A DNA stretch of 64,000 nt from the NCBI RefSeq assembly GCF_000024785.1, contig NC_013441.1, forward strand, positions 1,178,001 to 1,242,000. The letters run 5' to 3'. The position numbers and the translations under genes were made by a program. This DNA is from Gordonia bronchialis DSM 43247. Lineage in GTDB: Bacteria > Actinomycetota > Actinomycetes > Mycobacteriales > Mycobacteriaceae. Positions 40,853 through 48,995 of the stretch are shown here, in pieces. Position 1 is the stretch's first letter, and each line of letters begins with the position of its first letter. The notes beneath the pieces were generated by a model. That model saw only the letters and a program-made list of their open reading frames with translations, was not told where the DNA came from and did not search any database.

Positions 40853-41964
40853 CAGGCGGCGGCCGGGATCCACTCGTGCCACGTGGTGGCCGTCGTCAGG
40901 GCGTCGGGGTCGGGGGTCACACCGATGCCGGGGCCGGTGGGTACCCGCATCGTCGAATCTTCCACGACGAAGGGCTCGGTGATGTCGGTGGCAAAATAGC
41001 GCGCCGACGCCGAGATATCGCCGGGCAGAGTGAATCCGGGCATCGCGGCCAGGGCGAGATTGGCGGCGCGTCCCACACCGGTCTCCACCATGCCGCCACA
41101 CCACACCGGAATGCCATGTGCCACACAGACATCGTGGACGCGTGCCGCTTCCAGATAGCCGCCGACACGGCCGGGTTTGATGTTCACGATGTCGCAGGCA
41201 TCCCACGAGATGGCGTCGGCCGCCGCGCGTGCGGAGACCACCGACTCGTCCAGACACACCGGTGTCGACGAGATCGCCCGCAGTCGAACGTGACTGCGCA
41301 GATCCTCCTCGTCGAATGGCTGCTCGATCAGCAGCAGATCGAAGGCGTCGAGCTTCGCGAGGTGACGCAGATCGGCCGGGCCGTAGGCGGTGTTGGCGTC
41401 CACCTGCAACACGACGTCGCGACCGAAGTGGTCCCGCACCGCTGCGACCGGCACCAGGTCCCACCCGGGTGCGATCTTCAGTTTGATTCTGCGATAGCCA
41501 TCTTCGAGATAGCCGGAAACCTCGTCGAGCAACTCGGGCAGCGTGTCGCGGATTCCGACCGACACCCCCACGGGAACCGTCGCCGCGGTCCCGCCCAGAC
41601 GGTTGGCCAGCGACATCCCGCCGGCCCTCAGCTCGGCGTCGAGGATCGCGGTCTCCAACGCCGCCTTGGCCATTCGATGCCCCTTGATTGCCGACAGGGC
41701 AGGGCCAACACCGATCGCGGTCACCGAGTCGGCACTCAGGAGCGGCGGGATGAGGAATCTGCGCAGCACGTCGACGGCGCCATCGGTGTACTCCGACGAG
41801 TAGGTCGGCTCATCGATGCTGACGCACTCACCCCAGCCCTCGCCGGTATCGGTAACCGCCCGGACCAGCAGTGCATCTCGCGTGTACTCGATGCCGAAGG
41901 AGGTCCGGAACGGGGTCACCAGCGGCAGTTCCACCCGTCGGAGCTCGACGCCGGTCAGCTTCAC
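40852..41964 (-). CDS. Enolase-superfamily o-succinylbenzoate synthase / N-succinylamino-acid racemase
   Basis: A 370-residue member of the muconate-lactonising subgroup of the enolase superfamily. The catalytic lysine motif is IKLKIAPG (residues about 157-164). Metal ligands sit in LQVDANTAY, LLIEQPF and VCLDES, the second lysine in VNIKPGRVGG, and CGGMVETGVGRAANLALA is the capping/specificity segment of OSBS/NSAR proteins. OSBS works in menaquinone synthesis and NSAR racemises N-succinyl amino acids. Sequence does not separate them well, but the adjoining GNAT gene favours NSAR. It is in an operon with 4-bp and 1-bp overlaps. Confidence 0.85.
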   Translation of the reverse strand: MKLTGVELRRVELPLVTPFRTSFGIEYTRDALLVRAVTDTGEGWGECVSIDEPTYSSEYTDGAVDVLRRFLIPPLLSADSVTAIGVGPALSAIKGHRMAKAALETAILDAELRAGGMSLANRLGGTAATVPVGVSVGIRDTLPELLDEVSGYLEDGYRRIKLKIAPGWDLVPVAAVRDHFGRDVVLQVDANTAYGPADLRHLAKLDAFDLLLIEQPFDEEDLRSHVRLRAISSTPVCLDESVVSARAAADAISWDACDIVNIKPGRVGGYLEAARVHDVCVAHGIPVWCGGMVETGVGRAANLALAAMPGFTLPGDISASARYFATDITEPFVVEDSTMRVPTGPGIGVTPDPDALTTATTWHEWIPAAA

Positions 41965-42812
41965 GCGACCCCGGACCCGGTCGGGCCCAGTACATAGTGA
42001 CCGGACCGCAGGAATCGAACCGATCTCGCCGAATGTCCCTCCACCAGAAGCGGACTCAGAGCTTCACGCAGGACGATGCGCCACCGCGCGGCATCCACCG
42101 GATGGGTGTGCCGCATCGCCTCGATGTCGCGGGGCACCGCAACGACGACGGTGGCATCCGGCGTGATCGCCCCGACGTGTGCCTCCGGCCGGCCGGCCGT
42201 GACGGTCTCGATGGCCGACACCGCGCCCGCCGCCACCAACTCCTCGGCGGTCTCGGTGTTGTCGGTGCGGGCCGGATCCGGATCGTCGGGGACCGGACCG
42301 AGCGGCCAGGCGACCAGTACCCGATCGGAGTCGGCGTCGCCTTCCATCTCGTCGCCGAGATCGCCGTAGAAGTCCTCGTAGTAGTGGCTGGGGTGTGCAC
42401 CGAGTTTGGTGATGTTGAAGTAGGCGTTACGTGCGACCAGCGGATCGAACGTCCACGTGATGGTGCGCAACCCACGGTGCAGCGCCCATGTCCGCTGATG
42501 CATCTTCAGCGCGTAGCCGACGTTGTGACCGCGTCCGCGTTTGGACACCCCGGTGATGTGGCTGTGCAGGGTGTGTCCGACCGGCGCCCCGAAGAATCCG
42601 ACGCTGCCGCCGGCGAGGTGATCGCCGATGAATGCGCCCGCCACGTAATTGCCGGCATGCGACAGTGCGCGCAGCATGTCGGTGCTCACCGGGCGGTTGC
42701 TGGGGTCGGGACGCCAGACATCGTCGAACACCCGGGCCAGGTCGCCGAGTTCGTCAGGCGAGGACAGTTCGCGGATCTCGACGCCGGGGGATTCGTGCGG
42801 CATGGGGTTCAT
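41961..42812 (-). CDS. GNAT-family N-acyltransferase (COG3375-like)
   Basis: A 283-residue GNAT protein. VAGAFIGDHLAGGSVGFFGAPVG is the beta-strand 4 region, and GVSKRGRGHNVGYALKMHQRTWAL holds the acetyl/succinyl-CoA pyrophosphate-binding loop (RGRGHNVGYAL). ITWTFDPLVARNAYFNITKLGA is typical of COG3375 proteins found beside NSAR-type racemases. In Geobacillus a GNAT succinyltransferase, NSAR and a desuccinylase convert D- to L-amino acids; this gene is the likely succinyltransferase of such a pathway (inference). It is the first gene of the leftward operon and overlaps the racemase by ATGA. Confidence 0.8.
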   Translation of the reverse strand: MNPMPHESPGVEIRELSSPDELGDLARVFDDVWRPDPSNRPVSTDMLRALSHAGNYVAGAFIGDHLAGGSVGFFGAPVGHTLHSHITGVSKRGRGHNVGYALKMHQRTWALHRGLRTITWTFDPLVARNAYFNITKLGAHPSHYYEDFYGDLGDEMEGDADSDRVLVAWPLGPVPDDPDPARTDNTETAEELVAAGAVSAIETVTAGRPEAHVGAITPDATVVVAVPRDIEAMRHTHPVDAARWRIVLREALSPLLVEGHSARSVRFLRSGHYVLGPTGSGVA

Positions 42813-42862
42813 TGTTCCATTGCCGGACCGGGCCGGTGACGCAGTTGGCCGACCGGTCCGAA

Positions 42863-42868
42863 TAGGAT
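42863..42868 (+). promoter_or_regulatory. -10 box of membrane protein gene (leaderless)
   Basis: TAGGAT lies 6 nt before ATG 42875 in the 62-bp divergent gap, with no Shine-Dalgarno sequence. Confidence 0.5.
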
Positions 42869-42874
42869 CGCCTC

Positions 42875-43396
42875 ATGCATCCGGCGCCTCCGTACGCGTC
42901 CGACGCGTTGACGCGTGTCGGCGTGAGCTTGGTGGTGCCCGCGGTCGCCGTTGCGGCGCACGGTATCGCCGCCGGCGGTGCCCCGCACGCCGAAGGTGTG
43001 CTGATCAGCGCGGGGATCGGTGGCCTGTTCGCGCTGATGTCGGGTGTGCGTCGCCGCTCGCGCGTGGTGGCGATCGCCTCGACGACACTGCTGCTGACCA
43101 TCGCGCAGGTGGCCTGCCACTGGGCGATGGCGATCGGTGATGCCGGGCACGGCGTCCACGCCACGGGGGCCGCGCCGATGCTGCTGACACATGCGGTCGC
43201 CATCCCGCTCAGCGCGGTGCTCCTCATCCTCGCGGCAACTTTGGCCGACCTGCTGACCTCGAGCATTCGTGCGTTGTCCCCGCGGCCCGCGCCACGGATC
43301 CCGGGTCGTCCGCAGCCGGCCGTCGACGCGCCTGTTCTCGTTTCCGGACCGGTGTTCGGTGGCCCGGGGGTACGCGGTCCGCCCGTCGCGGCCTGA
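42875..43396 (+). CDS. Small integral membrane protein next to copper genes
   Basis: A 173-residue protein with about four membrane helices (VGVSLVVPAVAVAAHGIAAG, LISAGIGGLFALMSG, VVAIASTTLLLTIAQVACHW, AVAIPLSAVLLILAATLADLL) and a Pro-rich cytoplasmic tail. Several histidines lie in or near the helices (HGIAAGGAPHAEG, HWAMAIGDAGHGVHATGAAP), which might bind metal. It belongs to no family I can name. It lies 75 bp upstream of the YcnI-CopC-CopD genes on the same strand and may be their first partner. Confidence 0.65.
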   Translation: MHPAPPYASDALTRVGVSLVVPAVAVAAHGIAAGGAPHAEGVLISAGIGGLFALMSGVRRRSRVVAIASTTLLLTIAQVACHWAMAIGDAGHGVHATGAAPMLLTHAVAIPLSAVLLILAATLADLLTSSIRALSPRPAPRIPGRPQPAVDAPVLVSGPVFGGPGVRGPPVAA

Positions 43397-43471
43397 CTCC
43401 TGCTTCCTTCACGCCACTGTGCCGATCGGCCGGTGGCAACCACTGTGTGTCCAAAAGAAAGCTCAATCATC

Positions 43472-44173
43472 ATGCTCAACAACAATTCTCGGGGCAGCGT
43501 CGCGATGCGGCGGCTGATCGGCCCGGCCGCTGCGGCCGCCGTGGTGGGTGTCGCATCCCTGACCGGTGCCGGTGTGGCGTCGGCGCACGTCACCGCCAAC
43601 ACGACGACCGTCACCCAGGGCGGCTACGGCATCGTCAACTTCGTGGTGCCCAACGAGGAGGACGTCCCCACCGTGTCGGTGCGTGTCAGCCTGCCGAACC
43701 TCGCCGGCGCCCGTACCGAACCGATGGCCGGCTGGAAGTCGCAGGTCATCGAGGACCCGGCCACCAAGCAGGTCACCGCAGTCGTATGGACCGCCGACCC
43801 CGGTCAGGGCATCCCGGTGGGGCAGTTCGCCGAGTTCCGGGTGCAGGGCGGACCGTTCCCTGACGAGGAGACTGTCTCCCTGCCCGCGGTGCAGACCTAC
43901 GCCAACGGCACGACGGTCGACTGGTCACAGCCGGAGAACGCCGACGGCAGCGAACCCGACCATCCCGCCCCGACGGTCAGCCTGCCCGAGGGGTCGGGCG
44001 ACGGTCATCACGGGGCGCCCAACGCGTCGAACTCCGACTCGTCGTCGACGTCGGACACCGCGGCTCGTTGGCTCGGCGGGGCGGGCCTGCTGGTCGGAGC
44101 GCTCGGCGCACTGTTCGGTGTCGCCGCGCTGACCCGACGCGGCAGGTCCGGCGGGGGCTCCGGCGATGCGTGA
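43472..44173 (+). CDS. YcnI-family copper-binding secreted protein
   Basis: A 233-residue protein with a signal peptide (AMRRLIGPAAAAAVVGVASLTGAGVASA) cleaved before HVTAN, so the mature protein starts with His, the copper ligand of the YcnI (DUF1775) mono-histidine brace. The DUF1775 domain (residues about 36-170) has the VPNEEDVPTVSVRVSLP and GWKSQV segments. A Ser/Asp-rich linker and a C-terminal membrane helix (WLGGAGLLVGALGALFGVAAL) anchor it. Start at ATG 43472; ATG 43505 would also give a signal peptide. It overlaps copC by 8 bp. Confidence 0.88.
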   Translation: MLNNNSRGSVAMRRLIGPAAAAAVVGVASLTGAGVASAHVTANTTTVTQGGYGIVNFVVPNEEDVPTVSVRVSLPNLAGARTEPMAGWKSQVIEDPATKQVTAVVWTADPGQGIPVGQFAEFRVQGGPFPDEETVSLPAVQTYANGTTVDWSQPENADGSEPDHPAPTVSLPEGSGDGHHGAPNASNSDSSSTSDTAARWLGGAGLLVGALGALFGVAALTRRGRSGGGSGDA

Positions 44174-44708
44174 CCGACGCGTTGTCGGGGTGCTGGCCGG
44201 GCTCCTGCTCTGCCTCGGCGTGCTGGGCACCTGGGCGGCGCCGGCGGCGTCGGCGCACTCGAGGTTCGAGTCGATGGACCCGGCGGTGGGCGCGAAGGTC
44301 GAGCACGGCCCGGCGCGGGTGACGCTGACATTCAACGAGGGTCTGCAGCAGTCCTTCGCGGTGCTCAACGTGGTGGGGCCCGATGGTCACTATTGGCAGC
44401 AGGGTGAGCCGGTGGTGCGCGGCGCCCAGATCGGCGTCGCCGTCGGCGAACTCGGTCCGGTCGGCACCTACACGGTGAACTATCGGGTGACCTCGGCCGA
44501 CGGTCATCCGGTGGAAGGCGCCAAGAGCTTCGAGCTCACCGTCGCCGGTAGCGGCACCCCCGGCCCGCTCGTCGAGGGCGGATCGGCCGATGACGGTGGT
44601 GGTTTCCCGGTGGTGGCTCTGGTCGTCGGGCTCGGCGTCGTCCTCATCGTCGGGCTCGGCGCCGTGTTCTGGCTGAGCCGGCGGTCCTCGGGTTCCGGGT
44701 CGGCCTGA
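44166..44708 (+). CDS. copC: CopC-family periplasmic copper-binding protein
   Basis: A 180-residue CopC domain protein with a signal peptide ending SASA-like (AAPAASA) before HSRFES, so His1 of the mature chain can form the Cu(II) brace together with the Asp and His of VTSADGHPVEG. The beta-sandwich spans residues about 31-127. A Gly/Asp linker and a C-terminal membrane helix (PVVALVVGLGVVLIVGLGAVFWL) follow, unlike free soluble CopC. It passes copper to CopD or handles copper at the cell surface. It is co-transcribed with the YcnI gene (8-bp overlap) and copD. Confidence 0.88.
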   Translation: MRDRRVVGVLAGLLLCLGVLGTWAAPAASAHSRFESMDPAVGAKVEHGPARVTLTFNEGLQQSFAVLNVVGPDGHYWQQGEPVVRGAQIGVAVGELGPVGTYTVNYRVTSADGHPVEGAKSFELTVAGSGTPGPLVEGGSADDGGGFPVVALVVGLGVVLIVGLGAVFWLSRRSSGSGSA

Positions 44709-44717
44709 CACCGCGCG

Positions 44718-45650
44718 ATGGCATCCGGTTGGGGTCTCGGGGGAGCCCGGTCACGTGACCTGATGGTCGTGGCCGGGCTCCCCGCGGTGCTCGCCGGCCT
44801 CGGACTCTGCTGGCTGCTCACCCGGCCGGCGGGACCGGGTGCGGCGGCCGTGGCCGGTGCCGTCGCGCTCGGCGCTGCGGTGGTGCTCGTCGGTCTCGGT
44901 GCGCTGCCGACCATCGGTTCCCGACCGTCGTCGCGCGTCATCGGTGTCGTTGCCGCGCTGTGGCTGATGGCGGTGGTGTCGGGAGCGTGGCTGCGCACCT
45001 CTGACGTGTCGGGCGTCGCGCCCCTCGACGTCGACCTCGGTGACCTCGCCGAGGTGCTCGGCGACGGCGCGCCCGAGGTGATCGCCGGTGCCGCGGCCGT
45101 CGCGGTTCTGGCGTGGGCCGTGCTCGATCTGCTCACCGGGATCGAGATTCCCGTGCCGGTGGTGGCCGTTCTCGCGGCGATCGGGGTACTCACGGTGGCG
45201 ATCTCCGGTCACGCGTCGGTGCATGCGTGGGGTCCGGTGGTGGTGGGCGCACACGCTCTCGCCGCCGCCTGGTGGTGCGGCACGCTGGCCGCCATGGTGC
45301 TCTCGCTGCGCGGTCGATCAGGCTGGGCGACCACGCTTCCCGCATTCTCGCAGCGAGCCGCGTGGGCGGTGGGGGTGGTCGCCGTCACCGGGGTGATCGC
45401 CGGTCTCGCCGAGGTCGGCGGTCTCGGTGAATTCGGGTCGACGGGCTACGGACGGGTCCTGCTGGCCAAACTCGCGGGACTCCTCGTGCTGGTCGGTTTC
45501 GGTTGGTGGCACCGGCGCCGCTGGGTTCCCGCCGCCGGGCGGCACCGGATCTCCGAGGTCGCCTCGATTCGCGCGGGAGTCGTCGAAATCCTGCTCATGG
45601 CAGTGGTTCTCGGCCTCGCCGCCGGGTTGTCGGCGACGTCACCGGGGTGA
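44718..45650 (+). CDS. copD: CopD-family copper-resistance/uptake membrane protein
   Basis: A 310-residue polytopic membrane protein with about eight helices. The CopD domain lies in the second half (residues about 150-300), with HASVHAWGPVVVGAHALAAAWWCGTLAAM, in which conserved His and Trp could line a copper site, and [29 protein letters not shown]. It follows copC by 9 bp. CopC-CopD pairs import copper for cuproenzymes or confer resistance; the direction here is unknown. The YcnI-CopC-CopD set is a recurring actinobacterial operon. Confidence 0.87.
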   Translation: MASGWGLGGARSRDLMVVAGLPAVLAGLGLCWLLTRPAGPGAAAVAGAVALGAAVVLVGLGALPTIGSRPSSRVIGVVAALWLMAVVSGAWLRTSDVSGVAPLDVDLGDLAEVLGDGAPEVIAGAAAVAVLAWAVLDLLTGIEIPVPVVAVLAAIGVLTVAISGHASVHAWGPVVVGAHALAAAWWCGTLAAMVLSLRGRSGWATTLPAFSQRAAWAVGVVAVTGVIAGLAEVGGLGEFGSTGYGRVLLAKLAGLLVLVGFGWWHRRRWVPAAGRHRISEVASIRAGVVEILLMAVVLGLAAGLSATSPG

Positions 45651-45691
45651 CGTCGCCGCCCGCCTCGCGCGAATGACCCGGCGCGGACCAC

Positions 45692-46609
45692 TCAGCGGAT
45701 CGAGCGCGGCTGATCCCAGATCGCGAGCAATTCCTCGAGGATGTCGGTGGCCATGTTCAAGGTGCTGAGATGACTGTCGCCGGGGAGTGAGAACAGCTTG
45801 GCGTCGGGCAGCAGCGCCACCATGTGATCGCCGTGGCTGTAGGGGATGATGTGGTCGCGATCGCCGTGCCACCACCGGACCGGCACACTCACCTCGGGGA
45901 CGCGGAATCCCCAATCCTTCGCGAACACCACGACGTCGGCGAACGGTGCGTCCATCCTGCGGCGGCCACCGAACAGGAGGTCGTCGAGGAACATGGCGCG
46001 GAACTCGGGCCGGCCGAGGAGTTCGCGGTCGGCCTGCGGCGAGAGTCGGCCGTAGACGCGGATGGCGGGTTCGGCGATGGGTCGAGCGACACCCACGAAC
46101 GCGCTCAGCACGCGGCCGATCGGCGCGCCGGCAACCTGCACGGCGGGCGCCAGCAGCGAGCCGAGACGCATCGCGCCGCCGCCGATCGCGTCGGGTCCGA
46201 CGGTCGGTGCGACGCCGCCGAGGATCCCCGCGGCGACCACCCGCTCGGGCATCGCGTGCGCGGCCGCCAGCGCGTACGGTCCGCCGCCGGAGAGTCCGAT
46301 GACCGCGAACTCGTCGACGCCGAGGGCGTCGAGGACGGAGGTGAGGTCGGACGCGAACCCGGCGACATTGGCGTAGCGATGCGGCGTCGAGGACCCGACG
46401 CCGGGACGGTCCAGGCCGATCAGCCGTATCCCGTTGAGCGCCGCGTACTCGCGGGCCTCGGTGGGGATCTGCCGGCGGGCGCCGGGCGTGCCGTGCAGCC
46501 AGACGACCGCGCGTCCGGAGGCCGAGCCGAACTCGGCGAAGCCGATGCGGCGTTTGTTCTCACCGACTGCGATCGAACCCTCGATCTTCGGACGAGCGAT
46601 GTCCATCAT
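45692..46609 (-). CDS. Alpha/beta hydrolase
   Basis: A 305-residue alpha/beta-hydrolase. The oxyanion segment is VVWLHGTPGARRQ and the nucleophile elbow GLSGGGPYALAAA (Ser near residue 108). WHGDRDHIIPYSHG carries the acid and GDSHLSTL the catalytic His. It has no signal peptide. Two consecutive ATG codons give alternative starts one residue apart. It could be an esterase or haloperoxidase-like enzyme; the substrate is unknown. It converges with copD and diverges from the next hydrolase. Confidence 0.83.
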   Translation of the reverse strand: MMDIARPKIEGSIAVGENKRRIGFAEFGSASGRAVVWLHGTPGARRQIPTEAREYAALNGIRLIGLDRPGVGSSTPHRYANVAGFASDLTSVLDALGVDEFAVIGLSGGGPYALAAAHAMPERVVAAGILGGVAPTVGPDAIGGGAMRLGSLLAPAVQVAGAPIGRVLSAFVGVARPIAEPAIRVYGRLSPQADRELLGRPEFRAMFLDDLLFGGRRRMDAPFADVVVFAKDWGFRVPEVSVPVRWWHGDRDHIIPYSHGDHMVALLPDAKLFSLPGDSHLSTLNMATDILEELLAIWDQPRSIR

Positions 46610-46696
46610 GCATCCAATATCGCATGAGTCAGATCACAGGCGGGACGGGTGGTCGAGTTTGTCTCGGGGATGCCCGCGTACGGCTGCGTGCACGAG

Positions 46697-46702
46697 TACC
46701 GT
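46697..46702 (+). promoter_or_regulatory. -10 box of hydrolase gene (leaderless)
   Basis: TACCGT lies 7 nt before GTG 46710 and there is no Shine-Dalgarno sequence. Confidence 0.45.
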
Positions 46703-46709
46703 CGATGCG

Positions 46710-47600
46710 GTGAGCTCCGAGATCCTCGCGGGCGCCGCACGCGCCGTCAACCACGTCCTCAAGCCCTATCCGGCTCGCGATCTGCCGTCCGGACGCAAGG
46801 TCGAACTGCCCGGTCGAGGACTGACCTATGTCACCGATTCGGGTCCGCGGGAGGCGCCCACGGTCATCCTGCTGCATTCGGTGCTCACCACCGGTCTGCT
46901 CTGCTGGTATCCGACGGTGCCGGCGCTCAACGAACGCTACCGCGTGGTGACCCTGGACCATCGCTGGCATGGTCGGGGGATCAACTCCCCGGGTTTCGAC
47001 CTGGAGGACTGCGCCGACGACGTGGTAGCGCTCGCCGACGTCCTGGGCATCCAACGATTCACCGCCGCGGGGTTCTCGATGGGCGGCGGCATCGCCCAAC
47101 TCGCCTGGCGTCGGCACCCGCAGCGGGTCTCGGGACTCGTCTTGTGTTCCACCGGACCGTATTTCAGTACGCACGATCCCGAGCACCGGGAGCGGGCACG
47201 ACGCACCGGCCAGATTCTGGGGCCCATCTACCGACGAATCCCGCGGCCGTCGGAGAAGAGTCTGGACAAGACCACCTCGCACACCTCGGTGTGGGCGATG
47301 CGGCAGTTCTTCTCCACTCCGCTCTCCCACATGGGCGACTTCGGCGACGGGCTCGGCCGCTTTGACTCCCGCGACTGGCTCGGTGAAATCGACGTACCGA
47401 CTGCCGTTGTGGTCTCCACCCGCGACAAGGTGGTGGAGCCGGCGCGGCAGCAACTGCTCGTCGACGGAATCCCCGGTGCCCAGCGCTTCGAGGTCGACGG
47501 CGGACACGCGTGCTGTGTGCTCGGGGCGCAGTGGTTTGTCCCGCCGTTCGTGGATGCCGTGGACGCGGTCACGGCGGAGTCGCGGTTGCCGGCCAGTTGA
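46710..47600 (+). CDS. Alpha/beta hydrolase (3-oxoadipate-enol-lactonase-like)
   Basis: A 296-residue alpha/beta-hydrolase. ILLHSVLTTGLLCWYP occupies the oxyanion position, GFSMGGGIAQLAWRRHPQRV holds the nucleophilic Ser, VVVSTRDKVVEPARQ the acid region and VDGGHACCVLGAQWFVPPF the His. GTG 46710 fits the protein start; the open frame upstream to 46434 is antisense to the neighbouring hydrolase. The distribution of motifs resembles mycobacterial lipase/esterase-like hydrolases; the substrate is not inferable. Confidence 0.82.
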   Translation: MSSEILAGAARAVNHVLKPYPARDLPSGRKVELPGRGLTYVTDSGPREAPTVILLHSVLTTGLLCWYPTVPALNERYRVVTLDHRWHGRGINSPGFDLEDCADDVVALADVLGIQRFTAAGFSMGGGIAQLAWRRHPQRVSGLVLCSTGPYFSTHDPEHRERARRTGQILGPIYRRIPRPSEKSLDKTTSHTSVWAMRQFFSTPLSHMGDFGDGLGRFDSRDWLGEIDVPTAVVVSTRDKVVEPARQQLLVDGIPGAQRFEVDGGHACCVLGAQWFVPPFVDAVDAVTAESRLPAS

Positions 47601-47695
47601 CTCGCCGCCGTTGCGCCACCCGGTGCAGGCTGTGGCGAGCGCGCTGCGACCGCGTCCGACTAACGTCGGCCTCGTCGTGAGCGATAAAAGGTGAT

Positions 47696-48197
47696 ATGGG
47701 CCACTTTCACCGCATCCTCCTCGCTGTGGTCGTCGGCATGGTGGTCGCTGTGCTGGGCGCCGGACCGATCGGTGCCGGGCCGGCATCGAGCTCGGCATAC
47801 TGGGACAAGAGGCCCGATTTCAGCTCTCAGTACTCGACGACGCCGTGCCGGACGGTGAATCCGAACATCATCGACATGCCATTCTCTGCCTGGCTCAACG
47901 TCGATCAGCGGCTCCCTGCGCAGCGTGGCCGCATCGACGTCCGTGTGATCGTGTCCACGACTGCGTGGGGCTACGACTCACACCTCACCCTTGGGTGGCG
48001 GAACCTGTCGTCACACAAGAGTGGCGCCCGTCGATCGGTGATACACGTGCGCAACGGCGGCTCCCTGCAGCCAGATACCCATTTTCGTGACCTCACAACC
48101 CGGACCCGGCCGAGTGCGGCTCACCGTCACTGCACGCAATGCGAATGCGCTGTGGATGATCCCGATCACCTGCTCGGACGTATTCGAGGTCCGATGA
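47696..48197 (+). pseudogene. Small secreted beta-rich protein, frameshifted
   Basis: Signal peptide LLAVVVGMVVAVLGAGPIGAG, then a beta-rich domain with RIDVRVIVSTTAWGYDSHLTLGW. At TTTT (about 48083-48086) the first frame drifts into His/Arg-rich sequence. Removing one T gives a sensible continuation, THFVTSQPGPGRVRLTVTARNA then LWMIPITCSDVFEVR, ending at TGA 48195-48197. The two cysteines (TPCRTV and ITCSDV) could then pair. Family unknown. A homopolymer indel, real or technical, is the likely cause. Confidence 0.6.
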
Positions 48198-48294
48198 TCG
48201 GCGAGAGTCGGCACTGCGGCGGCGGGACGAACTCGCATCGGTCGGCCGAGGACCGCGTGCCGGGCAATGACGTCGAGTGCTGACAGTCAGTTGG

Positions 48295-48339
48295 TGGTGC
48301 CCCCTCTCGGGCTCGAACCGAGGACCTGCGGATTAAAAG
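48295..48339 (-). other. tRNA-Lys(UUU) 3' fragment: prophage attachment site
   Basis: On the minus strand this reads CTTTTAA (anticodon loop, UUU), the 3' anticodon strand TCCGC, a variable loop, CTCGG-TTCGAGC-CCGAG (T-arm), AGGGGGC (acceptor 3' strand) and ACCA. The 5' half (D-arm, acceptor 5' strand) is absent: the sequence beyond 48339 is unrelated. This is the usual result of tyrosine-integrase insertion in a tRNA 3' half, with the intact gene rebuilt at the far prophage end, outside this window. It marks the chromosome/prophage boundary. Confidence 0.8.
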
Positions 48340-48557
48340 ACGGAATCCGCCCGTGTCGGACAAAGATGGGCAATGAGGGGCAGTGCCTATCTGTGCAGGT
48401 AGAGGCGAGCAAAGGCCACCGTTGACTATCGGCGGGTGTCAGTGGGTTCTGGGTGGTGCGTGACCACTGCGTGACCACGGGCGTTGTTCGCCTGCCTGCA
48501 TGGAGCCAGCCGGATCAGCCTGTAGATGCCAGTCCTCGAAACGTTCTAGACCATGGC
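48340..48557. other. Prophage left-end noncoding region
   Basis: There is no gene. It contains GGATT/AATCC around the tRNA fragment edge and the direct repeat GCGTGACCAC twice (48458-48478). These are possible integrase arm sites or regulator sites. No integrase gene is present on this side. Confidence 0.5.
48461..48477 (+). repeat. TGACCA-N3-CG-TGACCA motif, copy 1
   Basis: Two TGACCA hexamers 11 bp apart (start to start), with CG before the second. The same 17-bp design occurs at 50248-50264 and, inverted, at 57821-57837, all inside the prophage. Confidence 0.6.
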
Positions 48558-48989
48558 TCATGGGGTGAGTTGTTCGGGGCAGTAGATCGACGCCGAAAGG
48601 TGCATGAACTTCGCGGCCGCCGCAAGCCCGTAGCGGTCAGTCAGCACCCTCAGAAGCTCCATCTTGTTGCCCGCTCGTAGAGCCTGACAAGTGCTGTGTG
48701 CGAGTGACAGAGCTTCTGCATGAGTCAGATCGTCCATACCGTCGATAATTCGGAACTGCGACAAGAATGACTGGTCTTGTCCATCACTATCCCAGCTCGG
48801 AGTTGCGGGCGTAGAGGCCGTGGTAGTTGAGGCTTCACCCGTCCCGTTGCGACCATCAGTGAGCAGTAGAGCAGTGACAACAACAGCGAGCGCGATGGTG
48901 ACCACTACCGCGAGGGTGCCGAATGCAAACCACACCCAATTCTTACGAGCACCATGCGAGTCGCGCGGGGCGTCATCGATGGGGTTCAT
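48558..48989 (-). CDS. DUF732-domain membrane-anchored protein (prophage moron)
   Basis: A 143-residue protein: a cytoplasmic N-terminus, one membrane helix (FGTLAVVVTIALAVVVTALLL), a Thr/Ser-rich linker and a C-terminal DUF732-like domain (QFRIIDGMDDLTHAEALSLAHSTCQAL then AAAAKFMHLSASIYCPEQL). It has two cysteines that may form a disulfide outside the membrane. DUF732 proteins are common, uncharacterised mycobacterial exported proteins. Its place beside the attachment site, on its own promoter (TAAAAT 6 nt before the ATG), suggests a gene expressed in the lysogen. Confidence 0.72.
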   Translation of the reverse strand: MNPIDDAPRDSHGARKNWVWFAFGTLAVVVTIALAVVVTALLLTDGRNGTGEASTTTASTPATPSWDSDGQDQSFLSQFRIIDGMDDLTHAEALSLAHSTCQALRAGNKMELLRVLTDRYGLAAAAKFMHLSASIYCPEQLTP

Positions 48990-48995
48990 GGGGGT

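Noticed and set aside
40645..41997. 450-residue rightward frame over the racemase-like gene
   Set aside because: Shadow; Arg/Gly/His-rich, and the leftward genes carry clear enzyme motifs and overlaps.
48295..48369. Complete tRNA gene
   Set aside because: Only the anticodon-loop-to-CCA half is present; no D-arm or 5' acceptor strand can be found in the next 40 nt.
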